The position numbers were made by a program, and so were the translations under genes. From Arenicellales bacterium (lineage in GTDB: Bacteria > Pseudomonadota > Gammaproteobacteria > BMS3Bbin11), in contig JARFQC010000104.1 in assembly GCA_029287965.1 (NCBI GenBank), positions 1-7,099 of the forward strand: a stretch of 7,099 nt of DNA. The letters are read 5' to 3'. A model generated the notes under the pieces. That model was not told where the DNA came from and did no database searches. It was given only the letters and a program-made list of their open reading frames with translations. Below, piece by piece: positions 1 to 6,146 of the stretch (positions are counted from its first letter, which is position 1; every line of letters starts with the position of its first letter).

Positions 1-477
1 GCCCATATCGTCGGCAATAGCGGTCAGTACAGCCAGATCGCAAATATCCAGGCAATCCTCGAAAAATGCGCAGCGGATGCGCCACATCAGGGATTCGAAG
101 CGTGTGTGACCGGGGACCGTGGATTCGCCGGCAAAGCCACTATGGCCATCCTGCTCCAGCAGCTGGGCCGCCTTGAGAAAAACATGCGATACGGTCGAGC
201 TGGCAGGCACGGTATCGACCCAGATGCCCGGATGCAGCTCAACGTGCTCCCAGGCGCGGGCGGTCTTCAGTTGATGAGCGTTATAGCCCTCAAAGCCGCC
301 CTTCTCTGCCCAGCCTTTTTGTATCCTGTCATGCGCTGCAGCAAAGATAGGGATAAAGCGATACTTCAGATCGATCCCGTCCGGATACTCGCGCTTGAGC
401 TGGTCGAGCTTCACCTGGGCGCTGTATGCCCAGATACACAAGGTATCGGTAAAGTACTCGACGCGGATTTTATTCAT
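1..477 (-). CDS. DsbA/FrnE-family thioredoxin-fold protein (C-terminus beyond window)
   Basis: The frame is open from an ATG at 477-475 to the window edge, giving 159 residues, so the C-terminus is missing. The start MNKIRVEYFTDTLCIWAYSA matches the first strand and active-site helix of DsbA-like proteins (DSBA/FrnE/2-hydroxychromene-2-carboxylate isomerase group), where the usual text is YF.D..CPWCY. The end of the visible part, FFEDCLDICDLAVLTAIADD (residues about 137-156), is the family's segment following the helical insertion. There is no signal peptide, so it is probably cytoplasmic. The family includes disulfide oxidoreductases and glutathione-dependent isomerases. Here the motif is C14-I-W-A, so the second, resolving cysteine is absent and classical dithiol oxidase chemistry is unlikely; a glutathione-dependent or non-redox role is possible. 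It lies 85 bases after the lipoprotein gene. The Shine-Dalgarno is weak (AGG about five bases before ATG). The family is fairly sure, the substrate unknown. Confidence 0.85.
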   Translation of the reverse strand, partial: MNKIRVEYFTDTLCIWAYSAQVKLDQLKREYPDGIDLKYRFIPIFAAAHDRIQKGWAEKGGFEGYNAHQLKTARAWEHVELHPGIWVDTVPASSTVSHVFLKAAQLLEQDGHSGFAGESTVPGHTRFESLMWRIRCAFFEDCLDICDLAVLTAIADDMG

Positions 478-562
478 GTGCCTGATGTTCCGTTTACAGC
501 AATCCAGGTGCGTCTTTCCGGTACAAGACCGGGTGGCACCCGCACCGGACAATCTGCAGCAA

Positions 563-1189
563 TTACTTGATCAACCCGCTGGCTTTCATATCCGTGACGA
601 TGAGATTGGCCGATTCGGAAATAATGCTTCCGGCCGAACTGGCATTGAAACTTTCGGTGTTGCCTGCCCAGACCAGGTCTTCGGTGGGCAGCGCGTACAC
701 GCGCGTTTCCAGCTGTACGACCGTGTCTACGGTTGTGTAGCCGGGGCTGTAGACGGCCTGGTAGGAATTCATGTAGTACGGATAGTAGCCATAACCCATG
801 CCCATGGTCGGCACGTAATCGACCCGCGGTGGCACTTCACGTTCCTGTTCTTTAACGGCCTTGAGTGTCGTGACAAGGACGGAATCGGCACCGGCCTTTT
901 TAACGATCTCGACCAGCGCCTCTTTGTCATTGACTGCCTTCAGATCCGGCATCAAGGTGTAACTGGTCACGGCCTGGCGTCCGCCGCTGGTTATCTTTTT
1001 GACGAATTCGTCCTCGTAATAGCGGCGCTTGATGTCATCTTTCATGACCCCGACCACCAGTACTTTTTCCAGCATCGGACCCTTGTATTCCGTGTCGTTC
1101 CAGCGTGTAACGAGCTTGGTGGTCGTGCACGCAGTCAGCATGGCCATTGCAGCCACTGCGGCACCTGCAGTTTGGTAAAATCTTTTCAT
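563..1189 (-). CDS. Outer-membrane-type lipoprotein of unknown function
   Basis: This is a complete 208-residue protein. Residues 1-20 are a type II signal peptide (KR, then an Ala-rich hydrophobic stretch) ending in the lipobox LTAC, with the lipidated cysteine at 21. Residue +2 is Thr, not Asp, so by the Lol sorting rule the outer membrane is the likely site. Residues about 40-110 alternate beta-strand-like (KVLVVGVM, ADSVLVTTL) and helical stretches, as in small lipoproteins of the DUF4136/CsgG-like kind; that assignment is tentative. Residues about 129-143 are very rich in Gly, Tyr and Met, probably an exposed loop, followed by a strand-rich C-terminus (VDTVVQLETRVYAL). The start is well supported: AGGAG lies six bases upstream of ATG. 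The gene follows the second STAS-like gene by 33 bases, suggesting co-transcription. I do not recognise a specific function. Confidence 0.9.
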   Translation of the reverse strand: MKRFYQTAGAAVAAMAMLTACTTTKLVTRWNDTEYKGPMLEKVLVVGVMKDDIKRRYYEDEFVKKITSGGRQAVTSYTLMPDLKAVNDKEALVEIVKKAGADSVLVTTLKAVKEQEREVPPRVDYVPTMGMGYGYYPYYMNSYQAVYSPGYTTVDTVVQLETRVYALPTEDLVWAGNTESFNASSAGSIISESANLIVTDMKASGLIK

Positions 1190-1195
1190 CTTGAT

Positions 1196-1200
1196 CTCCT
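1196..1200 (-). promoter_or_regulatory. Shine-Dalgarno of the lipoprotein gene
   Basis: AGGAG on the minus strand, six bases before the ATG at 1189. It is the strongest ribosome binding site in the window and fixes the lipoprotein start at the Met that gives a proper signal peptide. Confidence 0.75.
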
Positions 1201-1222
1201 GGTTTTCGTGCTTGTAAGCCGC

Positions 1223-1657
1223 TCAGCTGGCACTGAGCTGGTCGTCATCCATTCCGGCTGTGCCGGCCATCGGGTCTATACCCAGCCAGGTACAGGCGTG
1301 TTCGCGCATCTCGAATATTTCCACTTCAATACCGATGCTTTTCGATAGTGTTTTGTGCAGCTGGGCGAGTTGCCGACCGGGCCCCGAGTCAACGGCAATT
1401 GCCGTCCTGAGTTTGCCACGCTGCCGGCCATATACCGTGTTGATCTGTGACAAACGGTAAATATCCTTCTCGTCCACCTGGATGATTTCAACATCCCGGG
1501 CATCAATGAGCAGGCGGTAATTCTTCTGCAGTGTGCCGCTGTTAAAGGCATTGATCAGCCAGAACTGGAAATCGATAATTTCTTCAGCCGTGACCACCTC
1601 GAACACTCTTGCTACGGCAAAGGCACCATCGTCATGTACCTGTTTTTCAATTGCCAT
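1223..1657 (-). CDS. STAS/SpoIIAA-like small protein, paralog B
   Basis: This 144-residue soluble protein has no signal peptide or membrane segment. Its pattern is an N-terminal strand (FAVARVFEVV), a helix (AEEIIDFQFWLINAF), a central strand NYRLLIDARDVEI, a helix with DIYRLSQINTVY, a strand KLRTAIAVDSG, then GRQLAQLHKTL and EVEIFE before a last helix with WLGIDP (about 124-129). This alternating beta-alpha order with a central yRlLiDaR strand resembles SpoIIAA-like/STAS-SEC14 domains, which act as regulatory or ligand-binding modules; the fold is inferred by eye. It is a clear tandem paralog of the gene just upstream, with about 38% identity by hand count and one small gap. The ATG overlaps by one base (TGATG) the stop at which the upstream frame would end without its amber codon. 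GGAG lies ten bases before ATG. The C-terminus after GIDP (MAGTAGMDDDQLSAS) is low-complexity and acidic. Function is unknown. Confidence 0.85.
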   Translation of the reverse strand: MAIEKQVHDDGAFAVARVFEVVTAEEIIDFQFWLINAFNSGTLQKNYRLLIDARDVEIIQVDEKDIYRLSQINTVYGRQRGKLRTAIAVDSGPGRQLAQLHKTLSKSIGIEVEIFEMREHACTWLGIDPMAGTAGMDDDQLSAS

Positions 1658-1734
1658 CAGGCGAAAGCTCCAGCAGGCAGTTCACCAGGATCGATACGCA
1701 GCCATCCGATCGTCTCTTCCACTGTATCGTAGAT
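1657..1734 (-). other. Conserved C-terminal coding remnant after an in-frame amber codon
   Basis: Directly after the TAG at 1737-1735 the same frame stays open for 25 codons (IYDTVEETIGWLRIDPGELP and five more) to a TGA at 1659-1657. This stretch aligns without gaps to the C-terminus of paralog B (IFEMREHACTWLGIDP): seven of the first sixteen residues are identical, including W-L and I-D-P. The TGA shares one base with the ATG of paralog B. The stretch is therefore the lost tail of the upstream gene, either after a nonsense mutation or reached by readthrough, and not ordinary intergenic DNA. It also contains the GGAG ribosome binding site of paralog B (1668-1671). Confidence 0.8.
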
Positions 1735-2070
1735 CTACACATCCACATCTGTGACGCGAGACAGTGCCTGGTAGGTAAAGGCCATTTGCCGCCCCCTGGG
1801 GTGCGTGGTCACGATGCCGGTCTTGATTTTGCCGCGATCCGCACCGTATGTCTGGATAATCTGGGAAATTCGATTGATATCTGACTTGTTGACGCTCAGG
1901 TCTATCATATCAGTGGTATCAAACAACTGCCGGTAACCGGGATTAAGCCGCTTGCCGAAATTATCGATCAGCCAGAACATGTGTTCGGTCATTTCTTCTC
2001 CCGTCAGCTGCCCGGTCACACGGGTGATCAGTGCATCGCCGTTTTCGATGACAATGTGCTCGATAGACAT
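1735..2070 (-). CDS. STAS/SpoIIAA-like small protein, paralog A (apparently truncated by TAG)
   Basis: From ATG 2070-2068 this encodes 111 residues up to TAG; continuing through the TAG would give a 137-codon product ending at 1657. The start is chosen because MSIEH aligns with MAIEK of paralog B; a longer in-frame version from 2136 would overlap the SET gene and has no counterpart in the paralog. The order of elements is the same as in paralog B: GDALITRVTG strand, EEMTEHMFWLIDNF helix, GYRQLFDTTDMIDL central strand, SDINRISQIIQTYG helix, KIKTGIVTT strand, GRQMAFTYQALSRV helix, DVDV edge strand. The truncation removes the last strand residues and the final helix, so the product may be unstable or altered. 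The stop falls opposite Glu113 of paralog B (GAA there), a one-base change from GAG or GAA to TAG. No strong Shine-Dalgarno is visible. Function is unknown; a regulatory STAS-type role is only inferred. Confidence 0.75.
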   Translation of the reverse strand: MSIEHIVIENGDALITRVTGQLTGEEMTEHMFWLIDNFGKRLNPGYRQLFDTTDMIDLSVNKSDINRISQIIQTYGADRGKIKTGIVTTHPRGRQMAFTYQALSRVTDVDV

Positions 2071-2110
2071 GGTTTTAATAGCTCGATAAACCCGGATCAG
2101 GGATGCGTGT

Positions 2111-2437
2111 CTAATTGATGTCTTCCCAGTCTTCACCGTAGTGTATCGTCACTTCTTCACCGACACTGATGTCACGCAGGGCGAAAAGATCGAAGCCGTT
2201 GAACTCGGCATTGGGGTTGGTACTGTGGTTCAGGTAACGCAGCTTGTTGCGGCCGGACCTGCCGACCAGGCCGTCGTCTTCGTATACCCAGAGTACATGT
2301 GATCCATTGCGGCTGGCTTCAGGTCCTTCATAGGTGCCCAGCCAGCTGTCGATTTCGATTTCCTCCCTGGCAAAAAGCCCCTTGCCGTGAATGGTCGATT
2401 CATTGACGACGGTGAGCCTGTATACATCATCTTTCAT
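2111..2437 (-). CDS. Small SET-domain protein (putative lysine methyltransferase)
   Basis: This 108-residue protein is almost nothing but a SET domain. The diagnostic pieces appear in order: IHGKGLFA (16-23), the first SAM-binding GxG motif; IDSWLGTYEG (29-38), the strand corresponding to i.eYxGe; RYLNHSTNPNAEF (67-79), the NHS/pseudoknot motif that binds cofactor; and FALRDISVGEEVTIHYGEDW (85-104), the closing motif with the catalytic-type Tyr100. The family moves a methyl group from S-adenosylmethionine to lysine side chains. In bacteria such stand-alone minimal SET proteins exist, but their targets are mostly unknown, and no pre-SET or post-SET cysteines are present here. No signal peptide, so cytoplasmic. 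It starts 27 bases after the YihY stop and ends 40 bases before paralog A, so it is probably in the same operon. The Shine-Dalgarno is weak. Confidence 0.88.
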   Translation of the reverse strand: MKDDVYRLTVVNESTIHGKGLFAREEIEIDSWLGTYEGPEASRNGSHVLWVYEDDGLVGRSGRNKLRYLNHSTNPNAEFNGFDLFALRDISVGEEVTIHYGEDWEDIN

Positions 2438-2464
2438 ATAGTTAATCAGCTTCTTTCAGTGTTG

Positions 2465-3799
2465 TTATTCTTTCCAGCTCAAGCCCTGTTCATTTGCCAG
2501 CTGCTTCAGGGTCATTTCATCGACGGCGCTGAAAGCACTGGATTCGGCAGCACCCAGCGCATTGACTACATTCTTGTCCGTGCGTAATCGTACGCTGTTA
2601 TTTCCTTCATATGAACTGTTGCGCAGGTGCCTGAGCAGCGTCGACACGGTTGTTTCTTCCGGAGGCACGCCTGTCACAAAAGCATCTACCTTGCCTTCTG
2701 TCTCCAGCAGGAATCCTCCGCTAACCAGCCCCCGGGCAAGCTCCTCGACCAGGTCATCAGGTATTTCAAGCTGCTCCGACAACTGCATGATGGTGTAGGG
2801 CTGTCCGCCTTCATAAAACTGCCGGGTTACCAGCACCATAATCTGCATGGCCAGCTCGTCCCGGTTTTTTGGTGACAGGCCGGTATTGCGCTGCAGAAAC
2901 TGCAGTTTCTCAGCATGCTGGTAATAATAGGCAATGCTCGAGCCGAGCAGCACGATGAGCCACATGAAATAGATCCACAGCATCACCATGATCATGGTCG
3001 CAAAGGTGGCGTAGATTGCGGTGTACTTGGTAGATCCCACGATGAACATCGTGAACATGCTGCTGGCCAGCTTGAACATCAAAGCTGCCACGACGGCACC
3101 AAACAATGCGGCCATCGGCTTGACCCGCGTATTCGGCATGAACATGTAGAAGAATGTAAACGCGGCGACCACCAGGATGAAGGGCAGGTAAACAGACAGT
3201 GAGTTGTACAGGAATGCGCCCGTATCGGTATCGACGATTTGCTGAAACCAGGGATGGCGTTCAACTGTCTGCGACAGGCCTATCGCCGAGAAGATCAGTA
3301 CCGGCCCGACCAGCAGCACACTGATGTAATGACTGAAGCGATCGATCAGCGAGCGGGCATTGCGCACCCGCCAGGTTGAATTAAAGGCCATCTCAATCTG
3401 CTGGACCATGGATATGACCGTGTAAAGCAGGATACCAAGGCCGACTGCACCGAGCGCGCCGACATTCGTATTATCGACGAATTGCAGTATGTTGCTCGTT
3501 ACCTCAACGCCCTTCTCTCCGATCGGTTCCATCAGGTTGAGAAGGAAGGGTTCAAGCTGGTTATGGACGCCGAAACCTTTGAGGACGGAGAAGCTGACTG
3601 CCAGTAACGGTACAAGCGACAGCAGGGTTTTGTAGACCAGGCCCATGGCCTGCAGGTTCTGCTGGCCTTCAGCCAGGTCGTTCATCAGCACCTGTACACC
3701 ACGCAGGAAAAGGACCATGCGTCGCTGCAAACCCGGCAGTTCATTAACGTTCACCTGCCAGACGTTTTCAGACCACCAGCTTGCTAGACCATTACTCAA
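2465..3799 (-). CDS. YihY/BrkB-family inner-membrane protein with C-terminal winged-helix-like domain
   Basis: This 444-residue protein has about six membrane helices (roughly 52-72, 113-135, 158-178, 201-222, 229-252, 267-292), the topology of the YihY/BrkB family once misnamed ribonuclease BN. Family signatures include GLVYKTLLSLVPLLAV near helix 1, MAFNSTWRVRNARS after helix 2, the MPNTRVKP loop at 221-228, and STKYTAIYATFATMIMVMLW leading into the last helix. Members of about 290 residues are common; this one adds some 150. Residues about 310-380 (LAMQIMVLVTRQF, YTIMQLSEQLEIPDDLVEEL, GFLLETEG) look like a winged helix, as in other long proteins of this family. Transported substrate or role is unknown. 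The start is TTG at 3799-3797: a TGA lies in frame two codons upstream, and GGAG sits seven bases before the TTG. It opens the YihY-SET-STAS-like run. Confidence 0.92.
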   Translation of the reverse strand: MSNGLASWWSENVWQVNVNELPGLQRRMVLFLRGVQVLMNDLAEGQQNLQAMGLVYKTLLSLVPLLAVSFSVLKGFGVHNQLEPFLLNLMEPIGEKGVEVTSNILQFVDNTNVGALGAVGLGILLYTVISMVQQIEMAFNSTWRVRNARSLIDRFSHYISVLLVGPVLIFSAIGLSQTVERHPWFQQIVDTDTGAFLYNSLSVYLPFILVVAAFTFFYMFMPNTRVKPMAALFGAVVAALMFKLASSMFTMFIVGSTKYTAIYATFATMIMVMLWIYFMWLIVLLGSSIAYYYQHAEKLQFLQRNTGLSPKNRDELAMQIMVLVTRQFYEGGQPYTIMQLSEQLEIPDDLVEELARGLVSGGFLLETEGKVDAFVTGVPPEETTVSTLLRHLRNSSYEGNNSVRLRTDKNVVNALGAAESSAFSAVDEMTLKQLANEQGLSWKE

Positions 3800-3806
3800 G
3801 CTTCAT

Positions 3807-3810
3807 CTCC
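3807..3810 (-). promoter_or_regulatory. Shine-Dalgarno that fixes the TTG start of the YihY-family gene
   Basis: GGAG on the minus strand, seven bases before the TTG at 3799. With the in-frame TGA at 3805-3803, it argues that translation starts at this TTG. The next in-frame ATG (residue 28) would still leave the first membrane helix intact, so it cannot be excluded. Confidence 0.55.
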
Positions 3811-3835
3811 ATGAAGCAGAACTCCACATAAATGA

Positions 3836-3878
3836 CCCGGCACCTGATCCAGTGATTACTGAAGTAACGCGTGCCGGG
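3836..3878 (-). terminator. GC-rich inverted repeat, possible weak terminator after the FKBP gene
   Basis: On the minus strand CCCGGCAC (3878-3871) pairs perfectly with GTGCCGGG (3843-3836) across a 27-base loop that holds a smaller TTACT/AGTAA hairpin. It begins 20 bases after the FKBP stop. The bases that follow (TCATTTAT) are only moderately T-rich, so intrinsic termination would be weak. It may instead be a leader structure or mRNA-end stabiliser ahead of the YihY gene. Confidence 0.35.
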
Positions 3879-3898
3879 CTATCCAGGAAGACGTTGAC

Positions 3899-4576
3899 CT
3901 ACTTGACCTCTACCAGGTCGATCTCGAAGATCAGCGTCTCGTTCGGGCCGATGACATCACCCGCACCCTTGTCGGCATAGGCCATCTCGGGTGGAATGAC
4001 GACTTCCCACTTGTCGCCTTCTTTCATCATCGGTACGACTTCCTGCCACCCCTTGATTACACCGGTCAAACCGAAGGTCGCAGGCTGGTTGCGTGCGTAG
4101 GAGGAATCAAATTCCTGTCCGCTGGTCAGCGTGCCGCGGTAGTTAACCGTAACAGTACTATCCTTGCTTGCCTGTGCACCGCTGCCAGCTGTGATAACGC
4201 GGTACTGTATGCCGCTATCCAGTTGTTTCACGCCGGACTTCTTGGCATTTTCTGCTCTGAAGGCGTCCCCATCAGCAGCGTTCTTGTCGGCGATCTTTTT
4301 TACTTCTGCCAGCTGACGTTCACGTTCGGCTTCCAGCGCGGCCTGCATGGCGTCGGCTGTCATGGCAGGATCCTTGCCGCTCATGGAGTCCTGTATGGCG
4401 CGCGAAAATTGTTCCGGATCGACGATCAGTCCTTCGGCTTTCAGCGAGTCGGCCAACCGGTAACCGAGGGCATAGCTGTATTTCTGTTCATGAGTTTCCA
4501 GGTTTGCGGCCGTTGAAACGCCAGGTGCCGCGATAAACATTGCCAGTGCGAGCACCGAAATTTTCTTGTACTTCAT
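3899..4576 (-). CDS. Periplasmic FKBP-type peptidyl-prolyl cis-trans isomerase (Mip/FkpA-like)
   Basis: From the ATG at 4576 this is a 225-residue protein. Residues 1-23/24 are a Sec signal peptide (KYKK, hydrophobic core, STAA cleavage region). Residues about 28-110 form the helical N-terminal domain used for dimerisation in Mip, FkpA and FklB: YSYALGYRLADSLKAEG, then a long charged helix ALEAERERQLAEVKKIADKN. Residues about 138-225 are the FKBP catalytic domain: VTVNYRGTLTSGQEFDSSY, VIKGWQEVVPMMKEGDKWEV, IPPEMAY, and a final IGPNETLIFEIDLVEV. Active-site aromatics are in place (Tyr146, Phe156, Asp157, Trp177, Tyr200, Phe217). The usual AYG is AYA here. The family catalyses prolyl isomerisation and chaperones envelope proteins. 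A start 12 codons upstream is possible but would spoil the signal peptide and lacks a ribosome site; AGAGG lies five bases before the chosen ATG. The gene follows GGT by 22 bases, so they are probably co-transcribed. Confidence 0.95.
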   Translation of the reverse strand: MKYKKISVLALAMFIAAPGVSTAANLETHEQKYSYALGYRLADSLKAEGLIVDPEQFSRAIQDSMSGKDPAMTADAMQAALEAERERQLAEVKKIADKNAADGDAFRAENAKKSGVKQLDSGIQYRVITAGSGAQASKDSTVTVNYRGTLTSGQEFDSSYARNQPATFGLTGVIKGWQEVVPMMKEGDKWEVVIPPEMAYADKGAGDVIGPNETLIFEIDLVEVK

Positions 4577-4581
4577 TATTG

Positions 4582-4586
4582 CCTCT
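4582..4586 (-). promoter_or_regulatory. Shine-Dalgarno that decides the FKBP start
   Basis: AGAGG, five bases before the ATG at 4576, lies in the 22-base gap after the GGT stop. It favours the start that yields a normal signal peptide over the in-frame ATG at 4612, which would overlap the GGT gene. Confidence 0.6.
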
Positions 4587-4598
4587 GTATTAGTAAGA

Positions 4599-6146
4599 TT
4601 AATGGACTGCAATTGTTACGCCGGATCGCCTGGCATCGCCAGCTCCGTCGAAACCGCTTGCAGGATGATAACTGACCGCGTGAACGCCGCCAAAGAAAAG
4701 ATTCCTGTCTTCCCAGACATGACAGGCAGGAAAACGTTCCAGCAGACCGTTAATTACCCGGTCGCTGAAGCCGCCCTCGATATTCAGCAATCCCCGTTCG
4801 AAATGTATACGCGGCGCATTGACGGCCTCGTCCAGCGGCATGTCATGGCCTATGACATTACGCAGCACCTGCAGCACAGCCGTGCGAATCCGGTTGGAGC
4901 CACCCGAGCCCAGTGCAAGCAAAGCACCGTTCGACAGCGTCACCAGGCTGGGAGACATCATCGACGTCATGCGGCGATCGGCCGGCCAGCTGTGAAAGCC
5001 GGCGGGGTTGAGATCCTCTTCACCAAGCATATTGTTGAGCATGATGCCGGTTCCCGGCACGACATGGCCGCAGCCTTCTCCGTTTGACAGGCTCATGCTG
5101 GCCGCGTTGCCGTGATCATCGATGACGCTGATATGGGTAGTGCCCCGCAATGCCTCCGGATTGCCGTTGATCTCATTGCGATAGCGCTGCAGCAAATCCG
5201 GATCGAGCAATCCCCTGCTTCCGGCGTGGCAGTCGGCATTCATCGCAAACTGGTCCGCGCGTGCCTTGTTCGTCATGGCCATCACGTCAGCCAGGTACAC
5301 GAGATCGTCAGTCGTTTCGACCCGGTCGCGCTGCGCTTCGAGCAGGGACAGGGCAAACGCAATCAAAATGCCGCCGCAGGACGGCGGTGGATTGCCGGCT
5401 ATACGTACACCACGGTATCCCGTGATTACCGGGTCGCGTGGCACAACCCGATAGCCAGACATGTCCTCTATTCTCAGGGTGCCGCCCTCGGCTTCGCACT
5501 GGGTAGCAATCCTGTGCGCGATCTCGCCCCGGTAGAACAGGTCGTCGCCTTCCTCCGCCAGCGCATCCAGGGTCTGGCCAAACTCGGGCATAGTCAGTAC
5601 ATCACCCGCTCTGACCAGGTCGGTGCCATTGCTGTCGCGGCAGAAGATTCTGCGGGCGCTGCCAGTACTGCGATAGATCGGGCCTATCACTTCAAACAGG
5701 TACTGCTGAAACGCGTTCAGGGCTATGCCGTCGCGACAGTACTGCACGGCGGGTGCGATCAGCTCCTGCATCGGCATAGAGCCCAGCTGGCGATTGATTT
5801 CGAACAGGCCGCGCACCATGCCGGGCGTCGCCACCGAGCCCAGGCCAATATGGAATTCCTGTGACTGGGAGCCGAAGTCGGCCTGGATGGGATAGAACTC
5901 GAGCAGTTCGGGATCGGGAACCTGTAGCGGCGTGTGGACAAAGAAATCGAACAGTCGGGGCGACCTGCCTTCGTGACTGGCCATCAGGAAGCCGCCACCG
6001 CCCAGCGATGAAAACACCGGCTCGGCGACGCATGAAGCGAAGGCCGCGGCCACGACGGCATCGAAGGCATTGCCGCCTTCTTTCAGAATCAGTTCAGCTG
6101 CCTCGGCCGTCTTCTCGTGCCCGGCGGCTATCTGGCCCCTAGACAT
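4599..6146 (-). CDS. Gamma-glutamyltransferase family protein (cytoplasmic type, autoprocessing Ntn hydrolase)
   Basis: This complete 515-residue protein belongs to the GGT family, which cleaves gamma-glutamyl bonds such as that of glutathione and passes the glutamyl group to water or an amino acceptor. The N-terminus shows the family opening GQIAAGH...ILKEGGNAFDAVVAA and SLGGGGFL (47-54). The proenzyme is expected to cut itself before Thr336 in G-TTHISVIDDHGNAAS, giving a large subunit of about 335 and a small one of about 180 residues with Thr336 as nucleophile. Further family motifs are LNNMLGEEDLNP (370-381), MTSMMSPSLV (393-402) and LGSGGSNRI (412-420). By eye, one of the paired substrate-binding serines of E. 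coli GGT corresponds to Met396, so donor specificity may differ. It has no signal peptide, and an in-frame TGA lies three codons before the ATG, so a longer secreted form is excluded. The ribosome site is poor. Glutathione as substrate is not proven. Confidence 0.93.
   Translation of the reverse strand: MSRGQIAAGHEKTAEAAELILKEGGNAFDAVVAAAFASCVAEPVFSSLGGGGFLMASHEGRSPRLFDFFVHTPLQVPDPELLEFYPIQADFGSQSQEFHIGLGSVATPGMVRGLFEINRQLGSMPMQELIAPAVQYCRDGIALNAFQQYLFEVIGPIYRSTGSARRIFCRDSNGTDLVRAGDVLTMPEFGQTLDALAEEGDDLFYRGEIAHRIATQCEAEGGTLRIEDMSGYRVVPRDPVITGYRGVRIAGNPPPSCGGILIAFALSLLEAQRDRVETTDDLVYLADVMAMTNKARADQFAMNADCHAGSRGLLDPDLLQRYRNEINGNPEALRGTTHISVIDDHGNAASMSLSNGEGCGHVVPGTGIMLNNMLGEEDLNPAGFHSWPADRRMTSMMSPSLVTLSNGALLALGSGGSNRIRTAVLQVLRNVIGHDMPLDEAVNAPRIHFERGLLNIEGGFSDRVINGLLERFPACHVWEDRNLFFGGVHAVSYHPASGFDGAGDARRSGVTIAVH

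Noticed and set aside
518..542. Short inverted repeats (CCGGT/ACCGG and CGGGTG/CACCCG) between the lipoprotein and DsbA-like genes
   Set aside because: The stems are only five or six base pairs, overlap each other, and no T-run follows on either strand, so a terminator call is not supported.
395..1348. Long plus-strand open frame (317 codons) across the lipoprotein region
   Set aside because: It is antisense to the lipoprotein, the start of the DsbA-like gene and part of paralog B, all of which have clear family features or start signals. Its protein shows no recognisable domain.
2071..2136. A 22-codon N-terminal extension of paralog A
   Set aside because: It overlaps the SET gene, has no counterpart in paralog B, and the sister protein starts at the equivalent of the inner Met.
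5112..5864. Plus-strand open frame of 250 codons inside the GGT gene
   Set aside because: It is the shadow of an unmistakable GGT-family gene on the other strand and has no recognisable protein pattern.
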